Source of the DNA: Marsupella aquatica
Taxonomy: Eukaryota > Marchantiophyta
Direction of reading: 5' to 3'
Length of the DNA stretch: 64,000 nt
NCBI GenBank assembly: GCA_973895155.1
Contig: OZ316897.1
Coordinates: forward strand, 18,724,001-18,788,000
In this document: positions 22,788 to 33,437 of the stretch, piece after piece
How the letters are laid out: every line of letters starts with the position of its first letter
How positions within the stretch are numbered: position 1 is the first letter of the stretch
The notes under the pieces: generated by a model
Told to the model about the DNA's origin: nothing
Databases searched by the model: none
What the model saw: the letters and a program-made list of their open reading frames with translations, nothing else
Program-made: the position numbers and the translations under genes

Positions 22788-22956
22788 CCCCCCCCCCCCT
22801 TGTTTTTGGGCTCCAATCCATAACCTCTTGCATCACCTTTGGTACTCCTGGGTGCCGGGTGCCTACTCCCTTTGTGGGAGACCTGCCTCCCCTGTTTTTT
22901 GGGCTCCATGACCTTTGGTCCTCTGGGAGGCAGGTGCCTACTCCCTTTGTGGGCCA
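22788..22956. repeat. 12-base C run and a 92-bp tandem duplication
   Basis: The C run (22788-22799) is followed by two copies of a unit that begins 'gtttttgggctcca' (22801, about 22894) and ends 'tgcctactccctttgtggg'. The minus strand is open across both copies and Gly/Pro/Lys-rich, but I regard this as a by-product of the repeat. Confidence 0.8.
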
Positions 22957-23081
22957 CCCCATTTCTATGCTTTACTTTTGGATGAAATTCAATTTGTTTT
23001 TTCGAGGCAAAAACACTACACATCAAAAAGCAACACCCAAGGTACGTACATTCTGAATGGTTCGAGAGAGGGTTTTGCAAC

Positions 23082-23620
23082 ATGGGGGACAGAAGAGGAA
23101 CGTAGAGATGTTCCGGCAGAGGTGAAAGTGCAATGGAAACTAATCAGAATGCCTGGGAGCAGGTTTCGTCGGATCATGGGGAGAAAAAAGGAATACAGTA
23201 GTTGAGAGGTCACTTCAGCAATCGGAAAATGGGGAATAGGGGATCAGGCAACGAACGAGTAGCCCAGTAGGGACTCCGGGACGCGGCACAAACTGTGTCG
23301 GAAGCACCATGGATATTTCAAATCCAGAAGCCCACAAACCGAGCACCAGCCTCCCATCGGAGATGCAAGTGATGTCCCTCGTGCGTTCAGTTGGCAAAGC
23401 TTATTCCTCTATCAACGATGCTGAGCTTTTTTTGCCCGAACCAAGGGGAAGGAATGGTTTCGGTCAACGAACACACAGTGCTGATGATTACTTTGGCCTC
23501 CATTCGTATTTCGACCGCAGGAACGAAGGGGCCTCGGAATTATATATTCGAAAACAGCGTTGGGAGCTGACTGTATTCGTTTCATGAAAGTAAAACGCTT
23601 GAACTTGTGCGATTAGATGG
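23082..23620 (+). pseudogene. Truncated, frameshifted third NSF-like copy
   Basis: The start context (atggggga at 23082) aligns with the ATG of NSF-like gene 2, but TAG follows after seven codons. The block near 23190-23215 matches gene 2's 'gttgagaggt' region, and 23309-23410 encodes MDISNPEAHKPSTSLPSEMQ and a following N-domain start (AYSSINDAELFLP) that aligns with both intact paralogues. The frame is then lost; short traces of the N-domain (for example VKRL near 23592) reach about 23620. Nothing of D1 or D2 remains. It is a dead 5' fragment of the same family, between the two living copies. Confidence 0.85.
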
Positions 23621-25096
23621 TTCAAATCTAGGGCCACTCAGAAAAATCTCTCCCACAGTTACAGGCTTTTGAATTCAATCGCAAAGACACCACGGTGGGC
23701 AGAACTGTGGAGGTGTGTTAGAATATGAACATAAAAAGCAAGCGTACAAACCAACAAACGAACAAACCACAGGATGATAACCATGCACGTTAATTGGTAC
23801 GTACTGTTTATGCTGAATACTTTTGTTTTGAATCCCTTATTCCCTTGAAGCTACATCCCATTAATTCACAGGAAATGACGTCGACTGTGAAAGGATCTCG
23901 CTCCTCATAATTCATAGCGTACTAAAGCTGTCTTGGAGAAGACCACTTCACGGAGATGAAAGGAAGGCATCCCTCTACCTCGTCCGAAGTAAGCCTGTAA
24001 GAGTCCATGATGTCGCAGGTACATATATGGCAACGATGATAATAAATCTCTACAGGCATATATCCTCTAGTAGTATGAACGACGGGTCAGTAACCACAAA
24101 ATTAAGTAGCGTAGATCATCACCTGACAGAAAGCTTGTTAATGATACGTTTTCCTGCAAATCGACCCACCGGACAGGCTGCACTAAAGATCTTGTGGCTT
24201 CTTTGCGTAGCTACTTCCTAGCAAAGAAGTTGATTGCGAGGTCCTATAAAATATTGAATCGAGGCAAAAACTTCATTCTGGCTTTATTCGACCCTAAACT
24301 CACGTCTCACACGCGATCAACATCAAGGTTAGTCCCGGGTCACTATATATATATATTTACATTTGTGGTTTCAAAATCTATTCAGCATGGGGGAGCCATT
24401 GCAGAGTTTGATCTGTCTTCCATTCCGATAGTCCGATCGGATACACATCCTTTCGTGTTTTCTGCCTGTTTACTTCATTCATTAAGAATGTCCAACAAGC
24501 TTATAACAGAGGAGCAATACTGTGGCTCACCTCGATATGCTGTCCACAAACGTGCGTGCCTATACTGCGTTTTGAGTCCATGGTACATTCTCCTAGCCAC
24601 AACCGAAGTAAATCGATGTGTCCAAGGGTACCTGAACTACAGATCAATTTAACAAATACAAACTAATGCAAAAACCCCGATGAGCATTAGTCATACCCGT
24701 CCAGAATCTTATGTTTATGCTCACATGCAGCTGCCATTCCAGTCGTCGCAACATGTACTGCATCAAATAAGTTTAGAACATATAGAAAATTTGCATTTCT
24801 TAAGGAGACAGTAGTGAAGTTTCATAGGGCGCTTACTATACTTCACTATGACACACAGACAGCTTCACAGCGAATAATTAAGCCTAGAGCATTGAGACGA
24901 AAGGAAGGCATGTCTTGCCATCTCGCGAAGGAGAAAATCCCACAGTCAGAGGTACCGTAGCAATTTGCATCTAGAGAGTACTTTACAATATGGTAGTTGC
25001 CGCTTCCAACAGTCGTGGGTGACACGCACTTGGGCCTGGATATTTGGTTAACACCGACCTCCAGTCTTGCGAAAGATGCTCAAGACCGATAGAGAT
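23621..25096. other. Spacer between NSF pseudogene and DNRRL gene 1
   Basis: No supported gene. A block 'aaaggaaggcat' plus 'ctcg.cgaag' is present near 23960 and 24900, suggesting one more local duplication. An open plus-strand stretch (24194-24652) has no suitable ATG near its beginning and no known domain. Confidence 0.4.
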
Positions 25097-25942
25097 TCAT
25101 GCACATCCGAAGCACCCAAAGATTAGAGTTCGAGCCCATGCAAACCATGACTCAGTGGGTCGTCCGTCATCTTGTGTCGGAGCAGAAAGAAGAGGCGTTC
25201 GAGCGGAAGTCCACTGTTCTTGTGTACCAGCGAAGTGGTGGATGTCGACAATTGGTTCCATGACTGGTTGCGGCCTGGTGACATCACTGTCGAGCCTCCC
25301 ACCTAATGGGCGAGAAGATGAGATAGTCTCGACACAAGCCATTGCACTTGAGCTCTTGCTTTGTAGCCCTGTAGTGGACGAACTAGGCAAAAGTATTCCA
25401 GGACGAGAAGATGGTCGTTCCAATCTGCTCACGAAGCCTTGCCACTCGCAGTGAACGTTTGGAGAGTCCACTCTCGGCATTGGCAACACATTGTGGCTGC
25501 CTCGAGCCCTTTCTAGCAAATTATATCTGCTCATAACTTCTGCCACTCTTGGGTGAAGGCCCTTCTGGGCCACTCTCAGCGGCGCAGGCGACACATTCTG
25601 GCTCCCTCGAACCCTTGGGACAAAGTCTGCATCGGAAAGTCTCATATATCTTGACCGGTAGGTAATGAGTTCCTCCAGTCTGTGGTGCATTGTGGTCATC
25701 ATTTTCACAGTGATCTGTGAGCAGCTAGCCTTTCGGAAAACCCAGAGTCGTCTGTTATCCATTGACCATAAGGAACCTTCGTGAGAAATGACGCGTAGCT
25801 TAGGGAAGTCATCGGGGCTCATCTGTCCCGTCTGGATCATTCTTAGAGCCTCCCTAACGTTAAAATGTTCATGGGGCGCCTTGAAATGACATGCGATTGA
25901 TTCCTGAGTGAACCTCAAATCAGCTGGATCGACCGTGGTCAT
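25097..25942 (-). CDS. DNRRL-domain protein, paralogue 1 (function unknown)
   Basis: The 281-residue product starts at the ATG at 25942 (MTTVDPADLRFTQ), a position matched in paralogue 2. Residues 4-80 form the conserved domain: VDPADLRFTQ.SI..HF, F.[VI]REA.R.I, DDFP.[LI]RVIS..G.LWS and DNRRLWVFR (62-70). The 'DNRRL' box after a short beta-rich segment recalls ParB/sulfiredoxin-type folds, but that is a weak impression. A tail begins with DFVPRVR (about 107), shared with paralogue 2, and contains a two-fold repeat of R.RGS.NV.P.P.RV. The last residues FGCFGCA could be lipidated. It is divergently oriented to paralogue 2 with about 2.4 kb between. The family is unrecognised; homology between the two copies is certain. 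Confidence 0.8.
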   Translation of the reverse strand: MTTVDPADLRFTQESIACHFKAPHEHFNVREALRMIQTGQMSPDDFPKLRVISHEGSLWSMDNRRLWVFRKASCSQITVKMMTTMHHRLEELITYRSRYMRLSDADFVPRVRGSQNVSPAPLRVAQKGLHPRVAEVMSRYNLLERARGSHNVLPMPRVDSPNVHCEWQGFVSRLERPSSRPGILLPSSSTTGLQSKSSSAMACVETISSSRPLGGRLDSDVTRPQPVMEPIVDIHHFAGTQEQWTSARTPLLSAPTQDDGRPTESWFAWARTLIFGCFGCA

Positions 25943-28249
25943 TTTTCGTGTAGAAGTCAAGGACTCTTTAACAATTTTGAGACTCTACAGAATTTCTAGG
26001 CTCACTGGAAGTAACACGGTCTTATTTCTTGACTCGTGGAAAACTGTCTCGACTCCAAAAATCTGCAGTACTTAGATAGATAAACCTCACATTTTCTGAT
26101 TCGAATAGTTTTCTCTATCCGAAATCTTATAGCAGCCACCAGCACCTCGGGAAATTATCCTTTTAGCATGAAACAGATATCTACACTCGTCCAAGCTTTC
26201 TGCCGATGGCAAAGTACGTTGTCCTGGCTAGGCAGCGGAGAGTTGCTAGTTTCCTGAAGGCCTACTCGAAATTGCCGGCCACATCTCTTGAGAAAACCAT
26301 CAAAGGCTGAACTAATTAAGTACAATCAAGCGAAAGCGTATAATGATCGATTATATCAGAAGGTTTCAAAGCACCAAGTTGGACAAGCGGTATGGACATC
26401 TATGTTCAAACTGGCATTGCAGTATCTGCTTGACCATCTGGTCAGGACGGTTGTATCATAGATTCTTAGTGTTGTCCACTCGATCACAAACCAGTCGTTA
26501 GTGGCGAGGCGGCGTGAAATCCCCATTGTTGGTACGGAAAGTGATTCTTCCAATTATTGAAATCGCGTAATGATGGCGGCACGAAAATGCTCACAGTACG
26601 GGTGGCGGATCTTCCTCACGCTTTCACGATAACCTGAAGAGTACAGCGAGCAGATGTACTCTACCCTATCTCAGATAACACGTCCTGTGAAGCTCTAATT
26701 ACAAAATTTGTGACCGGGCCGTTCTGATATCCAATGTCTGTCGAGATCGAGTGCAGTACGCAGTACTGCAACGTTTTCATGATTGTGTGCGGTAAATGAA
26801 GTCCCGCGTTTCCTTGTATGAAAGATCGGTGTTATGTATGCAGTGAACAGAGTTGGGGATCTCTTTGTACTAGTTTTGACACGATATACAATACTGTCGG
26901 ATGTAGATAGAATGGGCGCATCCTGGAGTGAGAATTTAAACAGGAAAAACGAGCTGCAGTTAAATCATATCACCGGTGAAGTACTGTGGAAGGCTCCGTC
27001 CACAGTCCTTCCATTCCTTATGTGACCGGAAATTTGCATATCATTGAATGTATTCATGGAAAAATACTAATGAAAAGTTAGTGCTCGACCGAGCAGAGAT
27101 TCTTGGGCTCATGATCACGTTTGATTTTCTAAAGTTATCTTTCGGTCCAAATGAGAATAGTCTTAGGATTTCTTTACAAGAGTAAATTATGAGAATAGCT
27201 ACAAAATAGTATAGCCATTGATTCCAATTGAAAACAAAGAGAAGCATGCCCTTGATGCCAGTAAACTGAAAAGGCAAATATTAATTCGCTAAGTACTCGG
27301 CGGTATCCAGAGTCTAGAGCCTATATAACGTACAGGTCCCTGTAGACTATCACAGTACGTACTGTACCTTATACGAGATTGGACACAACAACGGCGGCGA
27401 CACAATCAGACAGTGTTGTCAGTACCACGACATATTGCATCCCAGAACACGAACTGCCCGTAGTTAAAATCAGTAAGGAACCAATGATACTGCGAGTTCA
27501 CAGAGCAGCGTTTCATTGAAGTCTAGCCTTACGGCTATAGATATCTGATTTCATTTGTAGCTTCAACTTTGCTAAATATGTCCCCGAAAACAAAGATCCA
27601 TTACCATAATGTAGTACCTTACGATTGGCGGCTGATTTTCGAGGATCGCACGACATTAGGTGTTCTTTACATCGATATTCAGTCACTGTACCATAACAAC
27701 CTATTAAGCTTTCAAGATACGAAGAGCATCAATATATCTGAAATATCAAATATGTGACACTGGATAGGTGGATAACGAAGAGAGTTAATTAACAGGACGG
27801 TTAGAGCCTCAGTGTGGAACGTACAACAAACTAAGTCACGACTGAAGCAGACCCTTGAGTAGAGTGGGAATTCCTTACGTACCGTCTGAGAAGACCGAAC
27901 CTGTTTCTTAGATGATGGGATCCATTCCAAGCTTTTTCTGAACATGTGAAGATTTTCCTTTGAAGCTATGAGAGGATCCGGTTTGCTCAACAGAAACATA
28001 CACCGAGTATATAGTTGGTTCACTGAGCTTCAAGCAAAGGTCTACCAAGTTTGTAAGTAACGTACGCGTCGACGTTTGAGTGAAGCCTGAGATCCAAGTA
28101 GAAATCCACGTTTGTCAGAGCGATCGGAGAGAGATATACACTAAGCACAATTGTGGGATTTTGTAAGTCACATATGAACTACTTGGGGTTGGTGTAGACG
28201 GATGACAATTGCCCTACAAACGAAGAGTTATCCTCTATTTCAAGGAGAA
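25943..28249. other. Shared upstream region of the two divergent DNRRL genes
   Basis: About 2.3 kb between two divergently transcribed paralogues, so it should hold both promoters. A TATATAA at 27321-27327 on the plus strand and several 'gtacgtac'-like words (27350-27362) are seen. No supported gene; open stretches under 105 codons show no domain. Confidence 0.45.
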
Positions 28250-28250
28250 A

Positions 28251-28257
28251 TATATAG
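28251..28257 (+). promoter_or_regulatory. TATA box of DNRRL gene 2
   Basis: TATATAG lies 70 bases upstream of the ATG at 28327, predicting a leader of about 40-45 bases. Confidence 0.5.
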
Positions 28258-28326
28258 AAGTCTGAATTGGATTCAGATCGCGGCTGGAGTTGGCTACTGT
28301 CGATAGAGACTATAGATTACGGAACA

Positions 28327-30009
28327 ATGTTAGTGGACCCAGCTGACCTCCGATTCACGCAGGACTCCATATCTCTGCATTTTCAACCTCCTTACAGTCA
28401 CTTCACCATCAGAGAGGCGGTCAGAAGAATATCACAGAACGACATGACGCCAGACGAGTTTCCCTTCATCCGCGTCATATCGTATGATGGATGTCTCTGG
28501 TCTGTAGATAACAGAAGGTTGTGGGTATTTCGATTTGCACGTTGCAGAAGCATCTCTGTGCGGCTAGAGGAGAGTATCCACCCTCGTCTTTGTCAAATCA
28601 TCTCGAGCCCAGGCTTATTGCGCAAGATGAAAGGAGCTGGTTTTTTCCCAAGAGTCCGTGACAGAGGACGCAAGGATCTGGATTTTGATCTTCGCTACCC
28701 ACAGCCGTCCTCATTCCAGCCCTCCAAAAACTCGGACTATACTGTAATCAACATGGCCCAAGAGGATACGGAACCATTCGAATTCCTTCCAAACCTCTGT
28801 GGAAGGGGAGACACAGTTTGGACTTTCAATCGTCTTGACGCACGGCTGTCCTCGTCCCAGGCGGAAATCGTCGACTTCTTTCCAAAAGCTAGTGACAGGG
28901 GACACACAAATGGGGATTCTGACCGTCTTGGCCCTCAGCCGTCGTCATGTCAGGCCTCAAGAAGCGATGAGTACACAATGAACAAGGCCCAAGACTTCGT
29001 TCCAAAAGTCCATGACAACGAGGAAACACATTGGGATTTTCACCGTCTTCACCCACATGTGTCATTGCAGTCGTCAGGGAGCCATGAGCGCAAAACCAGC
29101 AAGGCCCAAGAGCAAGCGGAAGGAGTCGACTTCGTTCCGAAAGCCCGTACCGGGGGAGACACAAGGGAAGACAAAATTTGGGATTTCAATCGCCTTGGCG
29201 CAGGGCTGTCCTCGTTCCAGGCGGAAGGAATCGATTTCTTTCCAAAAGCCAGTGACCGGAGACACAGAAATGGTGATGCTGATAGTCTTGGGCCTCAGCC
29301 GTCGTCATTCCAGCCCTCAAGAAGCCATGACTACACGATCAACAAGGCCCAAGAGCACGCAGACTGCTTTCCAAAAGTTCATGATAGCGAGGACGAAGAT
29401 TGGGATTTCCATCGTCGTCACCCACAGGTGTCCCCATTGCAGCCGTCAGGAATCCATGACTACACAACCAACAAGGCCGAAGAGCAAGCAGAAGGAGTCG
29501 ACTTCGGTCCGAATGCCCGTGCCGGGGGTGACACTGATCAGGATTTTGATCGTCTTCACGAAGAGTTGTCTGACGGATCATTCCCGCCTTCACGAATCCA
29601 TGACTACACGATCAGCAAGGCCCAAGAGGATCCGGAGAATCAATATACGTCTGTAACAGGCACGCCTTACACTTTATCGACCAGCCTCGCGACCAGCACG
29701 GCCGAGAGCACGGCCCGAGAACAGGCAAACAACAAAATTACGTCTGGGACTGCCTCGTCCGAGACTCCATGGACCAGCACAGTCCGAAAACATCCGGAAA
29801 GCCAAAAGATGTCTGGGACTGCCTCGCCCCAGACTCAATCGACCAGCACAGCCCTCAATATTATTTGGAGTGCTGCAAAAACGACGATTCACCTTGCTGG
29901 TATGGCTTCGAGCCAGACCGTCAAGGTTGCCAAGAAGGTATTCAATGCTTTCTGGGTCTTATTTCATGGAGTCAAGGTTCTCGCTATGGGGCAAGAGCCA
30001 AAGAATTGA
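28327..30009 (+). CDS. DNRRL-domain protein, paralogue 2, with long tandem-repeat tail
   Basis: The 560-residue product starts at ATG 28327 (MLVDPADLRFTQ). The N-terminal domain (1-80) matches paralogue 1 residue for residue at VDPADLRFTQ, P.[DE]FP, RVIS, LWS and DNRRLWVFR (61-69). The tail from about residue 107 is built of eight degenerate units of 35-45 residues with the pattern F.PK[AV].D, a short acidic or Arg-rich stretch, DF.RL.PQ.S, QPS..HDYT.NKAQE. Three unit types alternate in a fixed order, giving a higher-order period of about 116-124 residues. After about 440 the tail is Ser/Thr-rich, with repeats of 'TASPQT.STST', and ends in a helix-like segment VKVAKKVFNAFWVLFHGVKVLAM. Function is unknown. 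The tail looks disordered and repetitive, like an interaction or antigen-like surface. There is no signal peptide. Confidence 0.8.
   Translation: MLVDPADLRFTQDSISLHFQPPYSHFTIREAVRRISQNDMTPDEFPFIRVISYDGCLWSVDNRRLWVFRFARCRSISVRLEESIHPRLCQIISSPGLLRKMKGAGFFPRVRDRGRKDLDFDLRYPQPSSFQPSKNSDYTVINMAQEDTEPFEFLPNLCGRGDTVWTFNRLDARLSSSQAEIVDFFPKASDRGHTNGDSDRLGPQPSSCQASRSDEYTMNKAQDFVPKVHDNEETHWDFHRLHPHVSLQSSGSHERKTSKAQEQAEGVDFVPKARTGGDTREDKIWDFNRLGAGLSSFQAEGIDFFPKASDRRHRNGDADSLGPQPSSFQPSRSHDYTINKAQEHADCFPKVHDSEDEDWDFHRRHPQVSPLQPSGIHDYTTNKAEEQAEGVDFGPNARAGGDTDQDFDRLHEELSDGSFPPSRIHDYTISKAQEDPENQYTSVTGTPYTLSTSLATSTAESTAREQANNKITSGTASSETPWTSTVRKHPESQKMSGTASPQTQSTSTALNIIWSAAKTTIHLAGMASSQTVKVAKKVFNAFWVLFHGVKVLAMGQEPKN
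28810..29530 (+). repeat. Higher-order coding repeat inside DNRRL gene 2
   Basis: The marker 'ggGGAGACAC' (GDT) recurs at 28810, 29158 and 29530, that is spacings of 348 and 372 bases, both multiples of three. Between markers three unit types follow the same order: GDT type, SDR..(H)..NGD type, VHD..E type. A second plus-strand frame stays open across most of it (about 29012-29656), which is expected when in-frame repeats lack stops in other frames. Confidence 0.85.
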
Positions 30010-30499
30010 GAAATTTTAAACTTCCTCGAATCCAGCTCTCTTCGCTTGCTGACTGTGACCTTTAGATAGCTGGTTTTCATTTTGTTCCTTGCTTCTATCT
30101 GAGACGGATGTAGTTTCCTTCGAGTAACACTTTAGATTAGGCCATGGAATGCTGTTCACTAGTTTTGTCATCGAGAACGTCCATCCGGCAAGCGAAATAG
30201 TGTTTTGCTTGTACGTAGCGACATTGATCAGTTTTCAGTATCGGAGAGTGATTACCAGGAAATTAAATGGATAAGTAACCTTAACGATGCCAAATTTGAA
30301 TTGTTTTAAGAATCCAGGAATTCTCATTATTTACCAGGATATGTGAGACACAACTAACTAGAAGCTGGTGAAGAATAGGCTTGCATATATTTTGTGTCGG
30401 TGCCGTTTATGGTTGTGAAATCGCCAACCTTGCATTTGTGTCTGACAATGCATGGAACTTCCTGGTTGGCATGCCTTCCATCGATCTCCAGATCTCTGT
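30010..30499. other. 3' flank of DNRRL gene 2
   Basis: Probably contains the 3' UTR. No canonical AATAAA seen within 400 bases. No other feature. Confidence 0.4.
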
Positions 30500-31450
30500 T
30501 GAGTAGCACATTTTTCATCATTCATCTAGACGCTTTGATCTGTCTCTGAATTCACGAAGCACTTAGTTAGTGTAGCTAAGTTAGTGTAGCTGGAATAATT
30601 AAGGAAATGAATTTACGTTACATGTCCATCGCTCGTTCAGTGTCATGTTTTTGCACATCACATGCCCTCGCTATGCCACCGACCAGTTCCTGCTGCATGA
30701 GTTCGCGTTCACCATCATGACGCTCACCATAACACATGTGCAAAGAAATACGTTGGAGGGCGGCGATGTTAATGATGTTTCTGTTGAGAATCAGATGTCA
30801 TCTCGTTTACTTGGGACCATGAACAAATAATTATCCAGATTCTTTAAACCGATCCACCGACTGTCCTACGCATATACCTCCCGGCACTGTTTCTTGCTGC
30901 TTTGATGAGTCTCAATCATCTTTGTGTAAACAAGTTGATTTCAATATCACATTGATTCTAGATCAAGATTTCCACACTTGTTTGGGTGACACCGATCCAG
31001 ATTGTACCGAGTTTGTACGTCAGATCCATGCATGATTTCACGGGATGCTTGGAGAATCCGTGTAGGGAGACTCAATTAGACTCCCGTGTTCATTGAATGG
31101 GTTTTCACAATAACTATGCGCCCAGACTAGTGAGGTAGATTGCCCTAATACGAGGACAGAGTCATATAGATATACATGTTGAGAAACTTACTTCATCAAT
31201 TTTACTGCACACCAGGATCAATTCAAATTACAGATTCTTCAAGCCTATTAAATCAAAGGACATTAATTTCTCATCATTCTTCTGGCCGCTTTGATTGGTT
31301 TCATTTTGTTGAGAAGTTGATTGATTTGAGGTCAAGACTTTCCCCTAGTTTTGCGCGACGATCCAAATTGAAACACTTCAATCATGTTCATTCGCTTAAA
31401 GAGGTTTATAACAAGTCAGAGGTGTGGGCCAAGACTAGTGAAATATAGGT
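30500..31450. repeat. Degenerate tandem repeat, about 310-385 bp per unit
   Basis: The blocks 'catcattc.tct.g.cgctttgat' (30515, 30895, 31270), 'gttgatt..a......gatcaagattt' (30935, 31315) and 'agactagtga' (31125, 31433) recur in the same order. Two units are fairly clear; the first is partial. Confidence 0.55.
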
Positions 31451-32559
31451 GCAGTGCCGTCTCCGAGAATCAAGGGAGGATTCGACGGTCCAATTTTTAA
31501 ATGATTCCAGCACAACACAGTTTTCAGAAACGCAGAGGCAACTTCAGGGTCAGTGGCTGGAAGAGGTACTGTAGGTACACGGGTTGGTACATTGCCGTGA
31601 TTGTGATCCAATGTTCAAGGGTCTTGCAAATTTTGGAGCTTATTGACCTTTGTTCACTTTGATTCTTAAGACTCCTTTCTTTCAGTATTATTTATTGCAA
31701 ATGTAATCCCAACGTCTGAAAGACATAATGCGTCGTTCGTTTCTGCTAAGCACAATTTATTCACTTCTCAAATTAGCATATTTCAAAAAGCTGAAAATCC
31801 AAGACCCAGTAATATAGTCTTGGACTAAACAGTCTTGACGCACAACTACACCTCAACTATAAGACAAAGCAGGAGGCAGACCGAATTCTAAAATGCTCGG
31901 ATCCGAATGTCAATGTTGACCTCACCTTTGACCAAGAATGTGCATTAACCATTCCCATTCACAATTGGAAATCTAAGACTCATGCCAACATGACAAAGTA
32001 TGACACACCGAAACGCAACCCACACTACTCTGTCGTTCGTTCGTTGCTCAGTGAAGTGAGCGAATTCCTTTCATTGGAAACTCAGGTGCGGATGGTGACC
32101 AATCAATACACCAACAGGTTCATTCATTCGTTCAAGGCATTTTCAACTACATGACCATAATTGCGGTGTGTGCTGCAAACGTTCAGTCTCCACCGAGAGT
32201 GTAAATTGCTCCTCTCGTTTCACTCTCTCCTCTTCTAGCGCCTCACATCTCGGCTTCCCAAACTGGTGCAGCAAGTTGTGTAGAAAGTTATGATATATTT
32301 CAGCTTACCAATTGAGATCATTACCCACTTTTAGTCCGTTCAATTCCCTCCACCTCCGAGAATTTCTCCATGCTCCCGGTTTTACGAATGATTACATCCC
32401 ACACGGAAGCCCAGAAACGTAGATTCCACTACAGTAGGCTCATTACGGTAGATTGTTGAACGGCAATTCGATGCGTTGGTTATTTTAGTCCGGTCCGCTT
32501 AGTGTGTGGCCGAGTGTCTGCCATGACCAATTCTCCGGTGTTTTATTCGTTAAATCTTC
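31451..32559. other. Spacer, no supported gene
   Basis: No domain-bearing ORF, RNA gene or transposon end is recognised in this interval. Confidence 0.4.
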
Positions 32560-33310
32560 ACGGTATGCATGATCGACACCAGCCTTTGTCCATTATTAGT
32601 CTGCGCCAGGCGAGGGTGAAGACTGACGAGTCTCCGGCTGACGTTTGGGTACTAGCGCATTTTTGGCCCATTTTTGGCCCCTAAAATGCTCGCCTCGATC
32701 CTGGAAGCATCGATTCTGAGACGCTTTTGAAGGCTTCTGGGAGGAGTTACCCACACACTAATTAACTTGCCATGCACGGTATCCCCTATGCAACCTCCCT
32801 CGCCCGGCAAATTCGAATGATGCAATCATCTAAAGTCTGTAGAGAAATCTTCATGGTAGCCCTTTCTTGACCAACTCCCAATTTGTCCATCATAATCGAG
32901 ACCTGCCTTCGTGCATTACTCTGGCCAGACGAAGGTGAAGACTGACGAGTCTCCGGCTGACGTTTGGATACTAAATCTGGGACGCTTGCGATTGCTTCTA
33001 GGAGAAGTTACCCAGAGTCCCAGACACTATAATTAATTTGCCCATGCTCGGCATCCCCTATGCAAGCTCCCTCGCCCCGAAAAATTCGAGAATGATTTGA
33101 TCATTAAATCTAGAAATCTTCATGGTAGGCCTGTCTTGAACAACCCCCGTCCATCTGTCTTCTTCGGCCGGTTGTCCATCCATGATGAAGTAGTTTGCAC
33201 CAGACGAAGGTAAGGACGGACGAGTGTTCAGCTTACGTTTGGGTCACGTATGGGTAGCCCACTATTGGTAATTCTGGGATGCTGACGAGTAACAGAAATG
33301 CACTTGCACC
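32560..33310. repeat. Three-unit tandem repeat upstream of NSF-like gene 2
   Basis: The block 'gtgaagactgacgagtctcc' followed by 'ggctgacgtttgg' occurs at about 32618 and 32936 and in reduced form ('ggacggacgagtg', 'cttacgtttggg') at 33213. Between them, 'gttaccca', 'catcccctatgcaa.ctccctcgcc' and 'gaaatcttcatggta' also recur in order. Periods are about 320 and 275 bases. Confidence 0.85.
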
Positions 33311-33430
33311 ATACCGAGACACTAGAAAATTAGACTATCTCCTGTGCGCAGCTTCGCACACCCTCCGCTAACGCCTTGTCCACCGCCCTATTCCTTGCAA
33401 CACCTCTGCCTTGCGTCCTGCCCGCCGTAG

Positions 33431-33437
33431 TATATAT
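33431..33437 (+). promoter_or_regulatory. Candidate TATA box for NSF-like gene 2
   Basis: TATATAT followed by a pyrimidine-rich stretch (33450-33560) of leader type. It is more than 1 kb from the ATG, so a 5' UTR intron or another promoter nearer the gene is possible. Confidence 0.3.

Noticed and set aside
24194-24652. 152-codon plus-strand open stretch
   Set aside because: Begins with a non-ATG codon, the first ATG is near the end, composition is not protein-like and no domain is seen.
29012-29656. A 214-codon open frame on the plus strand overlapping DNRRL gene 2 in another phase
   Set aside because: It exists because the coding repeat units have lengths divisible by three and carry no stop in that phase; it has no domain and its residues follow the main repeat pattern.
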